In this document: positions 1 through 8,631 of the stretch, piece by piece | Position numbering within the stretch: the first letter of the stretch is position 1 | Layout: every line of letters starts with the position of its first letter | Origin: Bin5 sp965200615 | Lineage (GTDB): Bacteria; Chloroflexota; Anaerolineae; Caldilineales; Caldilineaceae | Assembly (NCBI GenBank): GCA_965200615.1 | Contig: OZ241377.1 | Span: 62,001-126,000 of the forward strand | Direction of reading: 5' to 3' | DNA: 64,000 nt | Program-made: the position numbers and the translations under genes | Notes under the pieces: model-generated | The model's database searches: none | What the model saw: the letters and a program-made list of their open reading frames with translations, nothing else | Told to the model about the DNA's origin: nothing

Positions 1-1
1 A

Positions 2-247
2 AGCCGGGCAATCTTGCTGTTCACCTTAGCCGCCATCTTGAGCGTTCTCCTCTTTGGCGTTTTTTGGTCCTATGCTTCCTGGGCGCTCTTACGCGGCCAG
101 CTCCCGGCCCTCGACCTCCTGTTTTCCGACTTCGTCTTTCTCTATACCGTTCAACGCGGCTTCATTCTGGTCGCGCCCAGTATCGTGTTTGGACTGTTGG
201 GCGTATTCGGCGTACAGTTACTCCTATCCAAACGCCTGCGGCGCTGA
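2..247 (+). CDS. C-terminal end of an unknown membrane protein (partial)
   Basis: The reading frame is already open at the first base and closes with a TGA at 245-247, so the gene probably begins outside the window; a TTG at 14 is the only internal start and has no clear ribosome binding site. The visible 80 or so residues form two strongly hydrophobic stretches (about residues 3-28 and 48-72 of the visible part) separated by a short polar loop, and the tail is basic (SKRLRR), which suggests a cytoplasmic C-terminus. No family motif is recognisable. It could be the last helices of a transporter permease or a small stand-alone membrane protein. Confidence 0.5.
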   Translation, partial: SRAILLFTLAAILSVLLFGVFWSYASWALLRGQLPALDLLFSDFVFLYTVQRGFILVAPSIVFGLLGVFGVQLLLSKRLRR

Positions 248-304
248 ACCGCGGCAATTCCGGACAGCGTGGCATACCCACTCTCGACTGTGAGGAGACC
301 AACC

Positions 305-1102
305 ATGAGCCTGACTCCCGAACAGAAACAGTTTTTCGACGACAACGGCTATCTGCCTTACGGCCGTGTCCTGTCCGACGAAGAAATCCAGTCCCTTCGC
401 CAGCGCAGCGAGGACATCGCCGCCGGACGTCTCACCCACGTGCCATCGAACTACATTCAATTTGAAGAGCGGTTCCGTGATGGCAAAAAGACTGTCGAGC
501 CCCGCATCGACATGATCCGCAAGATGGTCTATCTCTGCTACCATGATGACCTCTTCGAGGCCGTCGCCAAAAAGGCCGCAATCGTCGACGTGATCGAGGA
601 CCTCCTGAGCCCCAACATCAAGCTCTACACCGACCAGCTCATGATGAAGCCCCGCTTCAACGGCACCGTGACCGACTGGCACCAGGACTCCGTCGCCTGG
701 CCCATGTTCGCCCCCCAAAACCACGTCAGCTGCTGGGTGGCCCTCGATGACGCCACCGTCGAGAACGGCTGCATGACCGTCATCCCCGGTAGCCACAAAT
801 GGGGGCCTATCACCCGCGAATACAAAGATCGATTCCTTGCCCAGCCGCATCTGGCCGAACCCGTCCCCGTCGAGTTGAAAGCCGGCCACTGCATGTTCCA
901 CCACGGACTCAACTTCCACCGCACCGAAGCCAACACGACCCCCAACCGACGCCGCGGTCTCGCCCTCCACTACCTCGACGCCGAAACCAGCTATCTCGGC
1001 ATCGTTGACGAATCACATCGCGATCAGGTCGAAGGCACGCCCCGCAAGGGCAGCACACCCTTCATGCACATCCGTGGCAAGGAGTTCCCAGGGCGGGTTT
1101 AA
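305..1102 (+). CDS. Phytanoyl-CoA dioxygenase (PhyH) family protein
   Basis: 265-residue Fe(II)/2-oxoglutarate-dependent oxygenase of the PhyH family, a cytoplasmic double-stranded beta-helix enzyme that hydroxylates an organic substrate using O2 and 2-oxoglutarate. The metal triad is visible: H126-x-D128 in TDWHQDSVAW and the distal His at about 205 in GLNFHRTEAN, followed by the arginines expected to bind 2-oxoglutarate (NRRRG). The ATG at 305 was chosen because GAGGAG lies 8-12 bases upstream and the N-terminus (LTPEQKQFFDDNGYL) is the usual PhyH start; an upstream GTG at 269 lacks such a signal. Family length is usually 250-300, so it is complete. The substrate cannot be predicted; it heads a run of oxidoreductase genes. 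Confidence 0.88.
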   Translation: MSLTPEQKQFFDDNGYLPYGRVLSDEEIQSLRQRSEDIAAGRLTHVPSNYIQFEERFRDGKKTVEPRIDMIRKMVYLCYHDDLFEAVAKKAAIVDVIEDLLSPNIKLYTDQLMMKPRFNGTVTDWHQDSVAWPMFAPQNHVSCWVALDDATVENGCMTVIPGSHKWGPITREYKDRFLAQPHLAEPVPVELKAGHCMFHHGLNFHRTEANTTPNRRRGLALHYLDAETSYLGIVDESHRDQVEGTPRKGSTPFMHIRGKEFPGRV

Positions 1103-1175
1103 CCGCAGAGGCCGCAGCTCTTTGGCTATTGCGACACCGCTCTCCCAATCGAGGAAAATCCAGGAAAGGCGCCCG

Positions 1176-2042
1176 ATGTTCCATATCCTCCCTACCGCAA
1201 CCCTCGGTCGTACCGGCTTGGAAGTCACCCGGCTCGGATTTGGCGCAGGCCATCGTCGCGCCATGACCGACGAAGAGATGAACGCCCAGCTCAACGCCGT
1301 TCTCGATGCCGGCATCAACTTTATCGACACCGCCAACGACTACGGCAACAGCGAGGAGATGATCGGCCGCTTTCTTCGTCACCGCCGCGATGAGTTTGTA
1401 CTCGCCACCAAGTGCGGCTGTCATCCCGATGGCCACGTCTGGACAAGGGAAAACGCCTTCCGCGGTCTGCACGAAAGCCTCGAACGCCTGCGCGTTGACT
1501 ACGTCGACCTGATGCAGCTGCACAACCCGACCGTGGCCCAATGTGAACAGGGAGAACTGGTGCAGGCACTGCAGGACATGCGCGCCCAGGGCAAAGTGCG
1601 CTGGATCGGCATGTCGACCACGCTCCCCCACCTGCCCACCTACCTCAGCTGGGATGTCTTCGACGCCTACCAGATCCCCTACTCCGCCCTCGAGCGCGAC
1701 CATGAAGACTGGCTGACCAAGACCGCGCAGGCCGGCGCCGGCGCCATCATTCGCGGCGGCGTCGCCCTCGGCAAGCCGGGAGTCGGTCTCGGCCAGTCCG
1801 ATCGATGGCAAGCCTTCGAGGCGGCGGGCCTGGACGAACTGAAGCAGGCGGGCGAAAGCGATACATCTTTCGTGCTGCGCTATACCCTCACGCATCCTGA
1901 CGTCCACACCAATATCGTAGGCACAACAAATCCCAGGCACCTTGCCGAAAACGTACAGGCCACCCTCGCCGGTCCTCTTTCCCCGGACGTTTACGCCGAG
2001 GCAAAGCAACGGCTTGACCGCATCGACGTGACACCGGCCTGA
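1176..2042 (+). CDS. Aldo/keto reductase
   Basis: 288-residue aldo/keto reductase, a TIM-barrel NAD(P)H-dependent enzyme interconverting carbonyls and alcohols. The catalytic tetrad is D51 and Y56 in FIDTANDYGNSE, K79 in LATKCG and H116 in MQLHNP. The C-terminal cofactor loop (TNIVGTTNPRHLAENV) fits the AKR sugar-reductase type. The ATG at 1176 follows an AGGAAAGG ribosome binding site; the frame is open further upstream (to 1005) but that part overlaps the preceding gene and is low complexity. It starts 73 bases after the dioxygenase gene and 81 bases before the propeller gene, consistent with one operon. Substrate unknown. Confidence 0.9.
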   Translation: MFHILPTATLGRTGLEVTRLGFGAGHRRAMTDEEMNAQLNAVLDAGINFIDTANDYGNSEEMIGRFLRHRRDEFVLATKCGCHPDGHVWTRENAFRGLHESLERLRVDYVDLMQLHNPTVAQCEQGELVQALQDMRAQGKVRWIGMSTTLPHLPTYLSWDVFDAYQIPYSALERDHEDWLTKTAQAGAGAIIRGGVALGKPGVGLGQSDRWQAFEAAGLDELKQAGESDTSFVLRYTLTHPDVHTNIVGTTNPRHLAENVQATLAGPLSPDVYAEAKQRLDRIDVTPA

Positions 2043-2123
2043 GTGCAGTTCCCGGGGGCGATGCCTCCACAAACAGCAGCCGTCAAACGGGCGAGCCGTC
2101 ATCGGGCGCAAAGGAAGCTAACC

Positions 2124-3590
2124 ATGACCAGTCCACTCAGAAACATCGAGCCCGGCGCGGGAATCCACATCGGCTCCCGTCGCGAACTGATGGTCGACGA
2201 CTACCTGATCGCCGCCATGACAGGCGACGCTGAACTGCGACTCCACCGCCCCGTGCCGCAGGAAGTAGCCCTGGAAACCGACGCACCCTGGGAGGGCAAC
2301 GCCTCCGGATACGTGACAGTCTTCCAGGACGACGACCGCTACCTCATGTACTACCGCGGCTGGCACTTCACCCATGACTCGGGCTCCCTCGAATTCTCCC
2401 ATCCTGAAGTCGTCTGCGTGGCCGAAAGCAGCGACGGCATTAACTGGAGCAAGCCCGATCTGGGCCTCGTCGAATACGACGGTTCGCGCAACAACAACAT
2501 CATCCTTGACGCCCGCGCCGACAGCAGCCCCGCCATCAACTTTGTGCCCTTCAAGGACCCCAATCCCGACGCGCCCGCCTCCGAAAGATACAAGGCGCTC
2601 GCCAACAACAGGGGCTACAAAGGCCTCTTCGCGCTCTGCTCACCCGACGGCATCCACTGGACCCGGATGCGCGACGAACCCGTCATCACCAAGGGCTACT
2701 TCGACTCCCAGAACCTGGCCTTCTGGGACGCAGAACGCGGAGAATATCGTGACTACCACCGCGACTTCCGCCACGGCCGCGACATTATGACCTGCGTTTC
2801 GTCCGACTTCCTCAACTGGAGCGAACCTGTCTTCATCGACTACAACCCCACCCGCATCGCCGAGCTCTACACCAACCAGATCACGCCCTACTTCCGCGCC
2901 CCCCACCTCTTTGTCGGCTTCCCCGCCCGCTACGTCGAACGCCCCTGGACGCCCGCCATCGAGGACCTGCCCGAACCGGAACACCGACGCATGCGGGCAG
3001 ACGCGCAAGAGCGCTACGGCGCCGCCCTGACCGACGGCCTCTTCATGAGCAGCCGCGACGGCCTTGAATTCAACATCTGGCCCGAGGCGTTCATCCGCCC
3101 CGGACTGCGGCCGCAGGACAACTGGACCTACGGCGACAACTACCAGAACTGGGGTCTCGTCACCACCCGCTCGCAGTTCGCCGACGCGCCCGATGAACTG
3201 TCGGTCTACGTCAGCGAAGGCTACTGGCGCGGGCAAAGCGTAAGCCAGCGCCGCTACACCCTCCGCATGGACGGCTTCGTTTCGCTCCACGCGCCCCCCA
3301 GCGGCGGCGAAATGATCACAAAGCCGATAAGGTTCACAGGCAGTAACCTGGAGCTCAACTTCTCCGCCTCGGCCGCAGGCAGTGTGCGCGTGGAGATTTT
3401 GCACGGACAGGTCGATCTGGCCGTCGAGGGATTTGGATTGGACGACTGTGTGAAACTGTTGGGAGATGACCTCGATCGCACCGTGCGCTGGGCACAAGGA
3501 GCCGATGTCAGCCCACTCAGCGGCGAACTGGTGCGGCTGCGCTTCGTGCTCCAGGATGCCGACATCTACTCTTTCCGCTTTGTGGAATAG
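2124..3590 (+). CDS. Beta-propeller glycosidase-like protein (paralogue A)
   Basis: 488-residue protein without signal peptide, start ATG 2124 after AAGGAAG. Repeated strand-rich units with aromatic/Asp patterns (for example YLMYYRGWHF, SSDGINWSKPDLGL, SPDGIHWTRM, SRDGLEFNIW) are the signature of five-bladed propellers related to the GH32/GH43/GH130-like clan; SxDGxxW motifs occur about every 60-100 residues. The N-terminal RELMVDDYLI and the acidic TDAPWEGN segment are shared with a paralogue at 10668-12170. A C-terminal jelly-roll-like segment (about 410-488) follows. I infer a glycoside hydrolase or phosphorylase of an uncharacterised family; no catalytic residues can be assigned with certainty. 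It sits between an aldo/keto reductase and a GNAT in a catabolic run. Confidence 0.75.
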   Translation: MTSPLRNIEPGAGIHIGSRRELMVDDYLIAAMTGDAELRLHRPVPQEVALETDAPWEGNASGYVTVFQDDDRYLMYYRGWHFTHDSGSLEFSHPEVVCVAESSDGINWSKPDLGLVEYDGSRNNNIILDARADSSPAINFVPFKDPNPDAPASERYKALANNRGYKGLFALCSPDGIHWTRMRDEPVITKGYFDSQNLAFWDAERGEYRDYHRDFRHGRDIMTCVSSDFLNWSEPVFIDYNPTRIAELYTNQITPYFRAPHLFVGFPARYVERPWTPAIEDLPEPEHRRMRADAQERYGAALTDGLFMSSRDGLEFNIWPEAFIRPGLRPQDNWTYGDNYQNWGLVTTRSQFADAPDELSVYVSEGYWRGQSVSQRRYTLRMDGFVSLHAPPSGGEMITKPIRFTGSNLELNFSASAAGSVRVEILHGQVDLAVEGFGLDDCVKLLGDDLDRTVRWAQGADVSPLSGELVRLRFVLQDADIYSFRFVE

Positions 3591-3646
3591 CGACTTTGCC
3601 GGCTGATGCCTGCCAACCGCACCGCAGCATCACGCAGGAGTTATCG

Positions 3647-4129
3647 ATGGAAATCCGACGCTTTCGGCCGTCCGACCTGGAAACCCTCAAGACCATTACA
3701 GCCATCTGCTTCGACGGCGTTTCCATCGACCAGAATATCGAGCGCCTGTACGGGTTGATCCACGGCAAAGACTGGCGCTGGCGCAAAGTGCGCCATATCG
3801 ACGACGACGCCGAAGCCAATGCAGACGGCATTTTCGTCGCCGAAATCGACGGGCAAATCGTCGGCTACGTCACCACTCGCGTCGATAAGGCCACCGGCAT
3901 CGGCGGCATCCCCAACTTTGCCGTCCTGCCCGAATTCCAGCAGAAGGGCATCGGCCGGCGCCTGCTCGAAGAAGCCGTCTCCTACTTCGCCGCCCAAGGC
4001 CTGTCCTACGCCCGCATAGAGACCCTTGACCAGAACGACGTCGGCGCCCACTTCTACCCCGACTTCGGCTTCCAGGAAGTTGCCCGCCAGATCCACTACA
4101 TCATGCCTATCACCGCAGACAACCCTTAA
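3647..4129 (+). CDS. GNAT family N-acetyltransferase
   Basis: 160-residue acetyl-CoA-dependent acetyltransferase. The acetyl-CoA pyrophosphate loop is seen in VLPEFQQKGIGRRLLEEA (motif A, Q-x-x-G-I-G), preceded by the beta4 strand FVAEIDGQIVGYVTTRV. The C-terminal DVGAHFYPDFGFQEVAR is the typical GNAT motif B. ATG 3647 has CAGGAG nine bases upstream. Length matches the family. It is placed 56 bases after the propeller gene and 45 bases before a Gfo/Idh gene. Its substrate, perhaps an amine or a sugar amine from the neighbouring pathway, is not predictable. Confidence 0.87.
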   Translation: MEIRRFRPSDLETLKTITAICFDGVSIDQNIERLYGLIHGKDWRWRKVRHIDDDAEANADGIFVAEIDGQIVGYVTTRVDKATGIGGIPNFAVLPEFQQKGIGRRLLEEAVSYFAAQGLSYARIETLDQNDVGAHFYPDFGFQEVARQIHYIMPITADNP

Positions 4130-4174
4130 ACCCCCCGCCTTCGCAAATGCCACTGCAGTCCCAGGAGCTTACTC

Positions 4175-5212
4175 ATGTCAAAAGCCAAAGTCAGAGTCGG
4201 AATCGTCGGCGCCGGCCCAATCGGCGGACTCGGACACAGACCTTTCTCCCACGCCGCCGGCTATAGGCGCTGCGAAGACGCCGAGCTGGTCGCTATCGCC
4301 GACATCGACCCGCAGCGGCTCCAACAGTTCGGCGATGAATGGGAGATCGAGCCCGAGCACCGCTATCCCACCGCCGTCGACATGTACGAAAAGGCCCGTC
4401 TCGACGTCGTCGACGTCACCACCAACACCCTCTATCATCACCATCCCGTCATCGAAGCCGCCGAAGCCGGCATCAAGGTGATCATGGTCGAAAAGCCGCT
4501 CGCCACCAGCGTGGCCTGGGGCCGCAAAATGGTAGCGGCCTGCGACCGCAGCGGCTCTCGCCTCATCACCGAGCATACCCGCCGCTTCCTCCCCCACTAC
4601 CAGCGCCTCAAGCGCATGATCGACGACGGCGCCGTCGGCCGCGTCAAAACCATCACCTACGAGGGCTGCCGTCCACTCCTCACAAACGGCACCCACACCG
4701 TCGACTACGCCTTCTTCTTCACCGACGCCCAGCCGCAGCTCGTCTCCGGTTATCTCAACCAGGAAACCGTCGCCGATCCCGGCGGCGCCGGCATGATCGC
4801 CTGCTCCGACGGCGTCGTTGTCTTCATCGACTGCATCGCCGAGCGCAAGGAGTCCCTCGGCTACACCAAGATCGCCGGCGCCGAAGGCCGCATCCATTTC
4901 AGCGAACGCCGCGGCCACTGGGAATACGGCCCCCTCGTCGAAGCCGACGAAGGCTATGGGACCCGCTACGATTTCGAACCCATCCCCGACATGCCGGCCG
5001 AGTTCACGCTCGACGACTACTTCTATTCCGCCACCCGCGAGAGCATCGACTGTCTGCTCGAAGACCGCGAAAGCGTATCCACAGGCCGCGACGGCCTCAA
5101 AGCGCTCGAAGTAATCACCGCCATCCACGTCTCTCACAAGACCGGCGCGCAGGTGAGCCTGCCCCTCGCTCCCGGCCTCGACGAACTCGAAATCCGTTCA
5201 ACCGGCGAATAA
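4175..5212 (+). CDS. Gfo/Idh/MocA family oxidoreductase
   Basis: 345-residue NAD(P)-dependent dehydrogenase of the glucose-fructose oxidoreductase/inositol dehydrogenase family. It has an N-terminal Rossmann fold (GIVGAGPIGG, residues 9-18, first acidic residue D43 in IADIDPQ) and the family EKP motif at E106-K107-P108 with catalytic lysine K107; the C-terminal alpha/beta dimer domain follows. ATG 4175 has AGGAG upstream. It is the first of three consecutive, divergent Gfo/Idh genes (next starts at 5246), an arrangement typical of pathways that oxidise inositols, ketosugars or sugar acids stepwise. Exact substrate unknown. Confidence 0.92.
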   Translation: MSKAKVRVGIVGAGPIGGLGHRPFSHAAGYRRCEDAELVAIADIDPQRLQQFGDEWEIEPEHRYPTAVDMYEKARLDVVDVTTNTLYHHHPVIEAAEAGIKVIMVEKPLATSVAWGRKMVAACDRSGSRLITEHTRRFLPHYQRLKRMIDDGAVGRVKTITYEGCRPLLTNGTHTVDYAFFFTDAQPQLVSGYLNQETVADPGGAGMIACSDGVVVFIDCIAERKESLGYTKIAGAEGRIHFSERRGHWEYGPLVEADEGYGTRYDFEPIPDMPAEFTLDDYFYSATRESIDCLLEDRESVSTGRDGLKALEVITAIHVSHKTGAQVSLPLAPGLDELEIRSTGE

Positions 5213-5245
5213 CTGCCGACTGACCACTGATCACCGGAGTTCTCC

Positions 5246-6406
5246 ATGCCAGAAACTTATCGCGCCGGCATCATCGGCCACACCGGACGCGGCAACTACG
5301 GGCACCATCTCGATACCGCCTTCCAGGGCCTGCCCAACGTTGAAGTAGTCGCAGTCGCCGACCCGGATGAAGAAGGTCGAGCCGCCGCGGCCCAGCGTAC
5401 CGGCGCCTCCCACAGCTTCGCCGACTACAAGACCATGCTCTCGCAAATGGATTTGGACCTGGTCGCTGTCTGCCCCCGCTGGGTCGACCAGCACGCCGAC
5501 ATGGTCATCGCCTGCGCCGAAGCCGGCGTCAAAGGCATCTTCTGCGAAAAACCGTTCTCCCGCACCCTCGCCGAAGCCGACGCCATGCTCGCCGCCTGCG
5601 AAAGGCACAACACCAAAATCGCCGTCGCCCACCGCCGCGCCAACCCCTACGAACTGCATGCCAAAAAGCTCATCGAAGACGGCCTCATCGGCGACGTGCA
5701 AATGATCCGCCGCCACGGCAAAGCCGACCACCGCGCCGGCGCCATGGACCTCGTCGTCCTCGGCGCCCATCTCCTCGACAATATCCGATTCTTCGCTGAT
5801 TCAGAGGTCGTTTGGGCCCACGCCCACGTCACCCAGGACGGCCGCGAGCTCACCACCGCCGACATTCACGAAGGGGACGAAGGCGTCGGCCCCATCGCCG
5901 GCAACGGGCTGGCCGCCTACTTTGTCTTCCGCAACGGCGTCACCGCCCATTTCGACTCCTGCCGCAGCGACGAAACCGACACCCGCGAGCAGGTCAACTG
6001 GCTCGGCCTCGAAATCCACGGCTCTGCCGGCATACTCTCCCTGCGCATCGCGCCGCTGGGCGAACTCTACCACTATCCCTATCGCCTCTGGCTTCCCGGC
6101 GACCGTGACGGCTCCTGGGAACGCATTACCCTGCCCGAATGGGACCTGAATCCAGACGGCCAGCCGCGTTCCGTTTCCGAAAAATTCCAGTTGAACAATC
6201 GTATTTTCGTGGAAGAACTGATCCGGGCCATCGAGGATGATCGCCCGGTGACAGCCGTAACCAGCGGCCATGACGCCCGCGCCGTCCATGAAATGATCAT
6301 GGCAATCCACGAGTCGCAGCGGCTGCGAGCCCGCGTCGAGTTCCCCCTCGCAAACCGCGAGAACCCCTACGATGTCTGGCGCAAACAGGCTGAGCGTGAT
6401 CAGTAA
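5246..6406 (+). CDS. Gfo/Idh/MocA family oxidoreductase
   Basis: 386-residue paralogue of the previous gene. Nucleotide-binding loop GHTGRGNYGH (residues 11-20) is a variant of GxGxxG, followed by VADPDEEG; EKP motif at E101-K102-P103 (GIFCEKPFSRT). The middle and C-terminal part (residues 120-386) has the family's alpha/beta sheet domain. Start ATG 5246 follows CCGGAG and lies 33 bases after the previous stop. A short recurring intergenic motif (ACTGACCACTGA at 5219-5230) occupies the gap. Probably co-transcribed with both neighbours. Confidence 0.9.
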   Translation: MPETYRAGIIGHTGRGNYGHHLDTAFQGLPNVEVVAVADPDEEGRAAAAQRTGASHSFADYKTMLSQMDLDLVAVCPRWVDQHADMVIACAEAGVKGIFCEKPFSRTLAEADAMLAACERHNTKIAVAHRRANPYELHAKKLIEDGLIGDVQMIRRHGKADHRAGAMDLVVLGAHLLDNIRFFADSEVVWAHAHVTQDGRELTTADIHEGDEGVGPIAGNGLAAYFVFRNGVTAHFDSCRSDETDTREQVNWLGLEIHGSAGILSLRIAPLGELYHYPYRLWLPGDRDGSWERITLPEWDLNPDGQPRSVSEKFQLNNRIFVEELIRAIEDDRPVTAVTSGHDARAVHEMIMAIHESQRLRARVEFPLANRENPYDVWRKQAERDQ

Positions 6407-6475
6407 CAACCGGCCGCCGCTGTTCAGCTGCCGCCTTCACCAAATTTGAGTTATAAGAGGAATCAAGGGGGAAAA

Positions 6476-7549
6476 ATGTCCGATACCAATCAACCGACCG
6501 ACAAAATATACCGGGCCGGTATCATCGGCCTGACCGGCATTGGCCAGTCACCGCCGCGCTACGACCTCTGGTCGACCCGCCACCCGCAGCCCCACTCGCA
6601 CGCCTCCGCCTACGCCGCACATCCCCGCGCAGAAGTGGTTGCCGTCTGTGAACTGGTCCCGGATCTGCTGACCCAGTACGACAAAAACTGGGGCCCGGCC
6701 GCGCACTACTCCGACTATCGCGCCATGCTGGAAAAGGAAAACCTCGACATCCTCAGCGTCGTCACCTCAGACCACCTCCACGCCCAGATGGTCGTAGACG
6801 CAGCCGCAGCCGGCGTCCCCGCCGTCTATTGCGAAAAACCCCTGGCCACCACCCTCGCCGACGCCGACCGCATGTTGGCCGCCGTCGAAGAGAGCGGCAC
6901 GGTGATATGCGTTGACCATGGCAGGCGCTGGGATCCCTTCTGGCGCCAGGCCAAAGCCATCATCGAGGAGGGACGCATCGGCTCTCTCACCCGCATCGGC
7001 GCCCATCTCGGCGGCGAACGGGCCATGCTCTTCCGCAACGGCACCCACCTCATCGACACCGTCTGCATGTATGCCGACGCCGCCCCCGACTGGCTCATCG
7101 GCGCCATGGAAGAGGGCTACGAGGACCGCATCGAGTATCTGGGCGACGGCGGCCACGACCCCGCGACCGATCCCGGCGCATCCGCCTATCTCCACTTCAC
7201 CAACGGCGTCCGCGCCCACGTCGAAATCTCGCAGCGCACTCTCGTCAACTTCGAGCTGGACCTCCTCTGCACCAACGGCCGCATCCGCATCAGCAACACC
7301 GAAGCCCTCGTCTACCTGACCTCGGCGGAGCGCCCGTACGAAGTTACCAGCCGCCAGCTCGGCGGTTCCGTAGACTACCGCAGCGCCATGGTCAACGCCG
7401 TCGACGAGCTCATCCACCTGATCGAAAACGGGGGTGAAAGCATCTCCAGCGGCCGCCGCGCCCTCCACAGCCTGGAAATCATGATCGCCATCATGCGCTC
7501 CCAGGCCAGTGGCGTCGAAAAAATCCACTGGCCCTTAACGCGAGACTGA
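6476..7549 (+). CDS. Gfo/Idh/MocA family oxidoreductase
   Basis: 357-residue third member of the Gfo/Idh trio. The Rossmann loop (GIIGLTGIGQSP) carries an insertion (residues 26-44, rich in His and Pro) before the next strand (AEVVAVCEL); the EKP motif is E120-K121-P122 (VYCEKPLATT). ATG 6476 was chosen because AAGGGGG precedes it by six bases; an in-frame TTG at 6446 would add ten residues without family similarity. It ends the plus-strand run; the next gene is convergent. The trio differs enough in sequence to suggest different substrates or successive steps rather than recent duplication. Confidence 0.9.
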   Translation: MSDTNQPTDKIYRAGIIGLTGIGQSPPRYDLWSTRHPQPHSHASAYAAHPRAEVVAVCELVPDLLTQYDKNWGPAAHYSDYRAMLEKENLDILSVVTSDHLHAQMVVDAAAAGVPAVYCEKPLATTLADADRMLAAVEESGTVICVDHGRRWDPFWRQAKAIIEEGRIGSLTRIGAHLGGERAMLFRNGTHLIDTVCMYADAAPDWLIGAMEEGYEDRIEYLGDGGHDPATDPGASAYLHFTNGVRAHVEISQRTLVNFELDLLCTNGRIRISNTEALVYLTSAERPYEVTSRQLGGSVDYRSAMVNAVDELIHLIENGGESISSGRRALHSLEIMIAIMRSQASGVEKIHWPLTRD

Positions 7550-7570
7550 CTCCCGCACTGCCACTGACCA

Positions 7571-8515
7571 CTATCCCCCGCCGTTCCCCACTTCTTCCGC
7601 AAACGCGCGCGCCTGCGCCACCATATCCACCTCAACCATCTGGTCCCACGCCGACATCAGTCGCCGCGTAACCGGCCCCGGTTCTCCCGTACCTACATCA
7701 TGCCCATTGAAGCGCGTCGCCGGCATGATCGTAAACGGCGTCGAAGTGAAAAACGCCTCGTCCGCGGTCATCACGTCATACGGCTCCAGGTTGCACTCCC
7801 GGCAGGCCAGTCCAAGGCTCTCAGCCAGTTCCAGCACCGCCTGCCGCGTCACGCCTCGCAGGATATTGCGCGGCTCCGCCGTCAACAGACCGCCCTCCTT
7901 CACCACGAAAAAGTTCGACCCCGTGCCCTCCGTCAGAAACCCGTCCTCGTCCGTCAACAGGGCCCAAGCCTCCGGGTCCACCTTCTGCGCCTGTAAGTTG
8001 GCCATCTGGTAGTAAATGCGGCTGCGGTTCTTGATCTTCGGATCGATCAATCGCGAGGGTACCGAGCGCTGCGCCGGGATCACCGCATGCACTCCTTTCA
8101 CGTACGCCTCCGCGAACGCGGCCAGGTGCCATGTCAGCGGCCAGCAGTTGATCGTAACCGTCGGCTTCACGCCGCCGGCGAAAACCGATTCGTAAAGCCC
8201 CATCGGCCCTCGTGAAACGTTGTGCACGATCTGAAAGTCCCTGCCGTTCGCGAAACAGGGTCGGTTCCTCTCGATCGTTTCCAGCGTTGCCGCCTCCATT
8301 TCCTCCGCCGTCAAGCCGCAACTGATCTCCAACGTCCGCAGCCCCACATAAAGCCGCTCGATATGCTCCCGCAGCCGAAACGGCTGCCCGTTGAAAGTAC
8401 GCGTCGTCTCGAAAATTACGTCCCCGTACATGAGCGCAGAGTCGAAAATCGAGAATCCCGCCTCGCTCTCGGGAACGAACGATCCGCTGACGTAAACTGT
8501 GCGTTGGCTGGTCAT
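7571..8515 (-). CDS. Class IV (fold type IV) aminotransferase
   Basis: 314-residue PLP enzyme of the branched-chain/D-amino-acid aminotransferase and aminodeoxychorismate lyase fold. The PLP lysine is probably K162 (DPKIKNRSR), and E196 in DGFLTEGTGSN is the conserved glutamate that contacts the pyridine nitrogen. The N-terminal FSIFDSALMYGDVIFET is characteristic. The start at 8515 is supported by GAGGAGG upstream on the minus strand; the frame continues upstream without family similarity. It is divergent from the MDR gene at 8632. It may aminate or deaminate a keto acid produced by the surrounding pathway; substrate class cannot be told from sequence alone. Confidence 0.88.
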   Translation of the reverse strand: MTSQRTVYVSGSFVPESEAGFSIFDSALMYGDVIFETTRTFNGQPFRLREHIERLYVGLRTLEISCGLTAEEMEAATLETIERNRPCFANGRDFQIVHNVSRGPMGLYESVFAGGVKPTVTINCWPLTWHLAAFAEAYVKGVHAVIPAQRSVPSRLIDPKIKNRSRIYYQMANLQAQKVDPEAWALLTDEDGFLTEGTGSNFFVVKEGGLLTAEPRNILRGVTRQAVLELAESLGLACRECNLEPYDVMTADEAFFTSTPFTIMPATRFNGHDVGTGEPGPVTRRLMSAWDQMVEVDMVAQARAFAEEVGNGGG

Positions 8516-8570
8516 AGTACGCCTCCTCTGACCACTGCAGTCCCCCTGTTGGTTCCAGACTGCAAATGAT

Positions 8571-8590
8571 TGTACACTTGACCTTGTACT
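8571..8590. promoter_or_regulatory. Direct repeat TTGTAC-N8-TTGTAC in a divergent intergenic region
   Basis: Two identical hexamers TTGTAC lie at 8571-8576 and 8585-8590, 14 bases apart start to start, in the 116-base gap between divergent genes. A further TTGTAC occurs in the other divergent gap at about 16071. The spacing is compatible with one face of the helix being off by a third of a turn, so this may be an operator or chance. No regulator gene is nearby. Confidence 0.25.
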
Positions 8591-8631
8591 CCTGTCTATC
8601 GGCTTGGCGCCAACATCCAAAGGATACTCGC

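Noticed and set aside
1062..2111. 349-codon minus-strand frame opposite the first aldo/keto reductase
   Set aside because: Shadow of the coding strand; no ribosome binding site or domain, while the aldo/keto reductase tetrad is intact on the plus strand.
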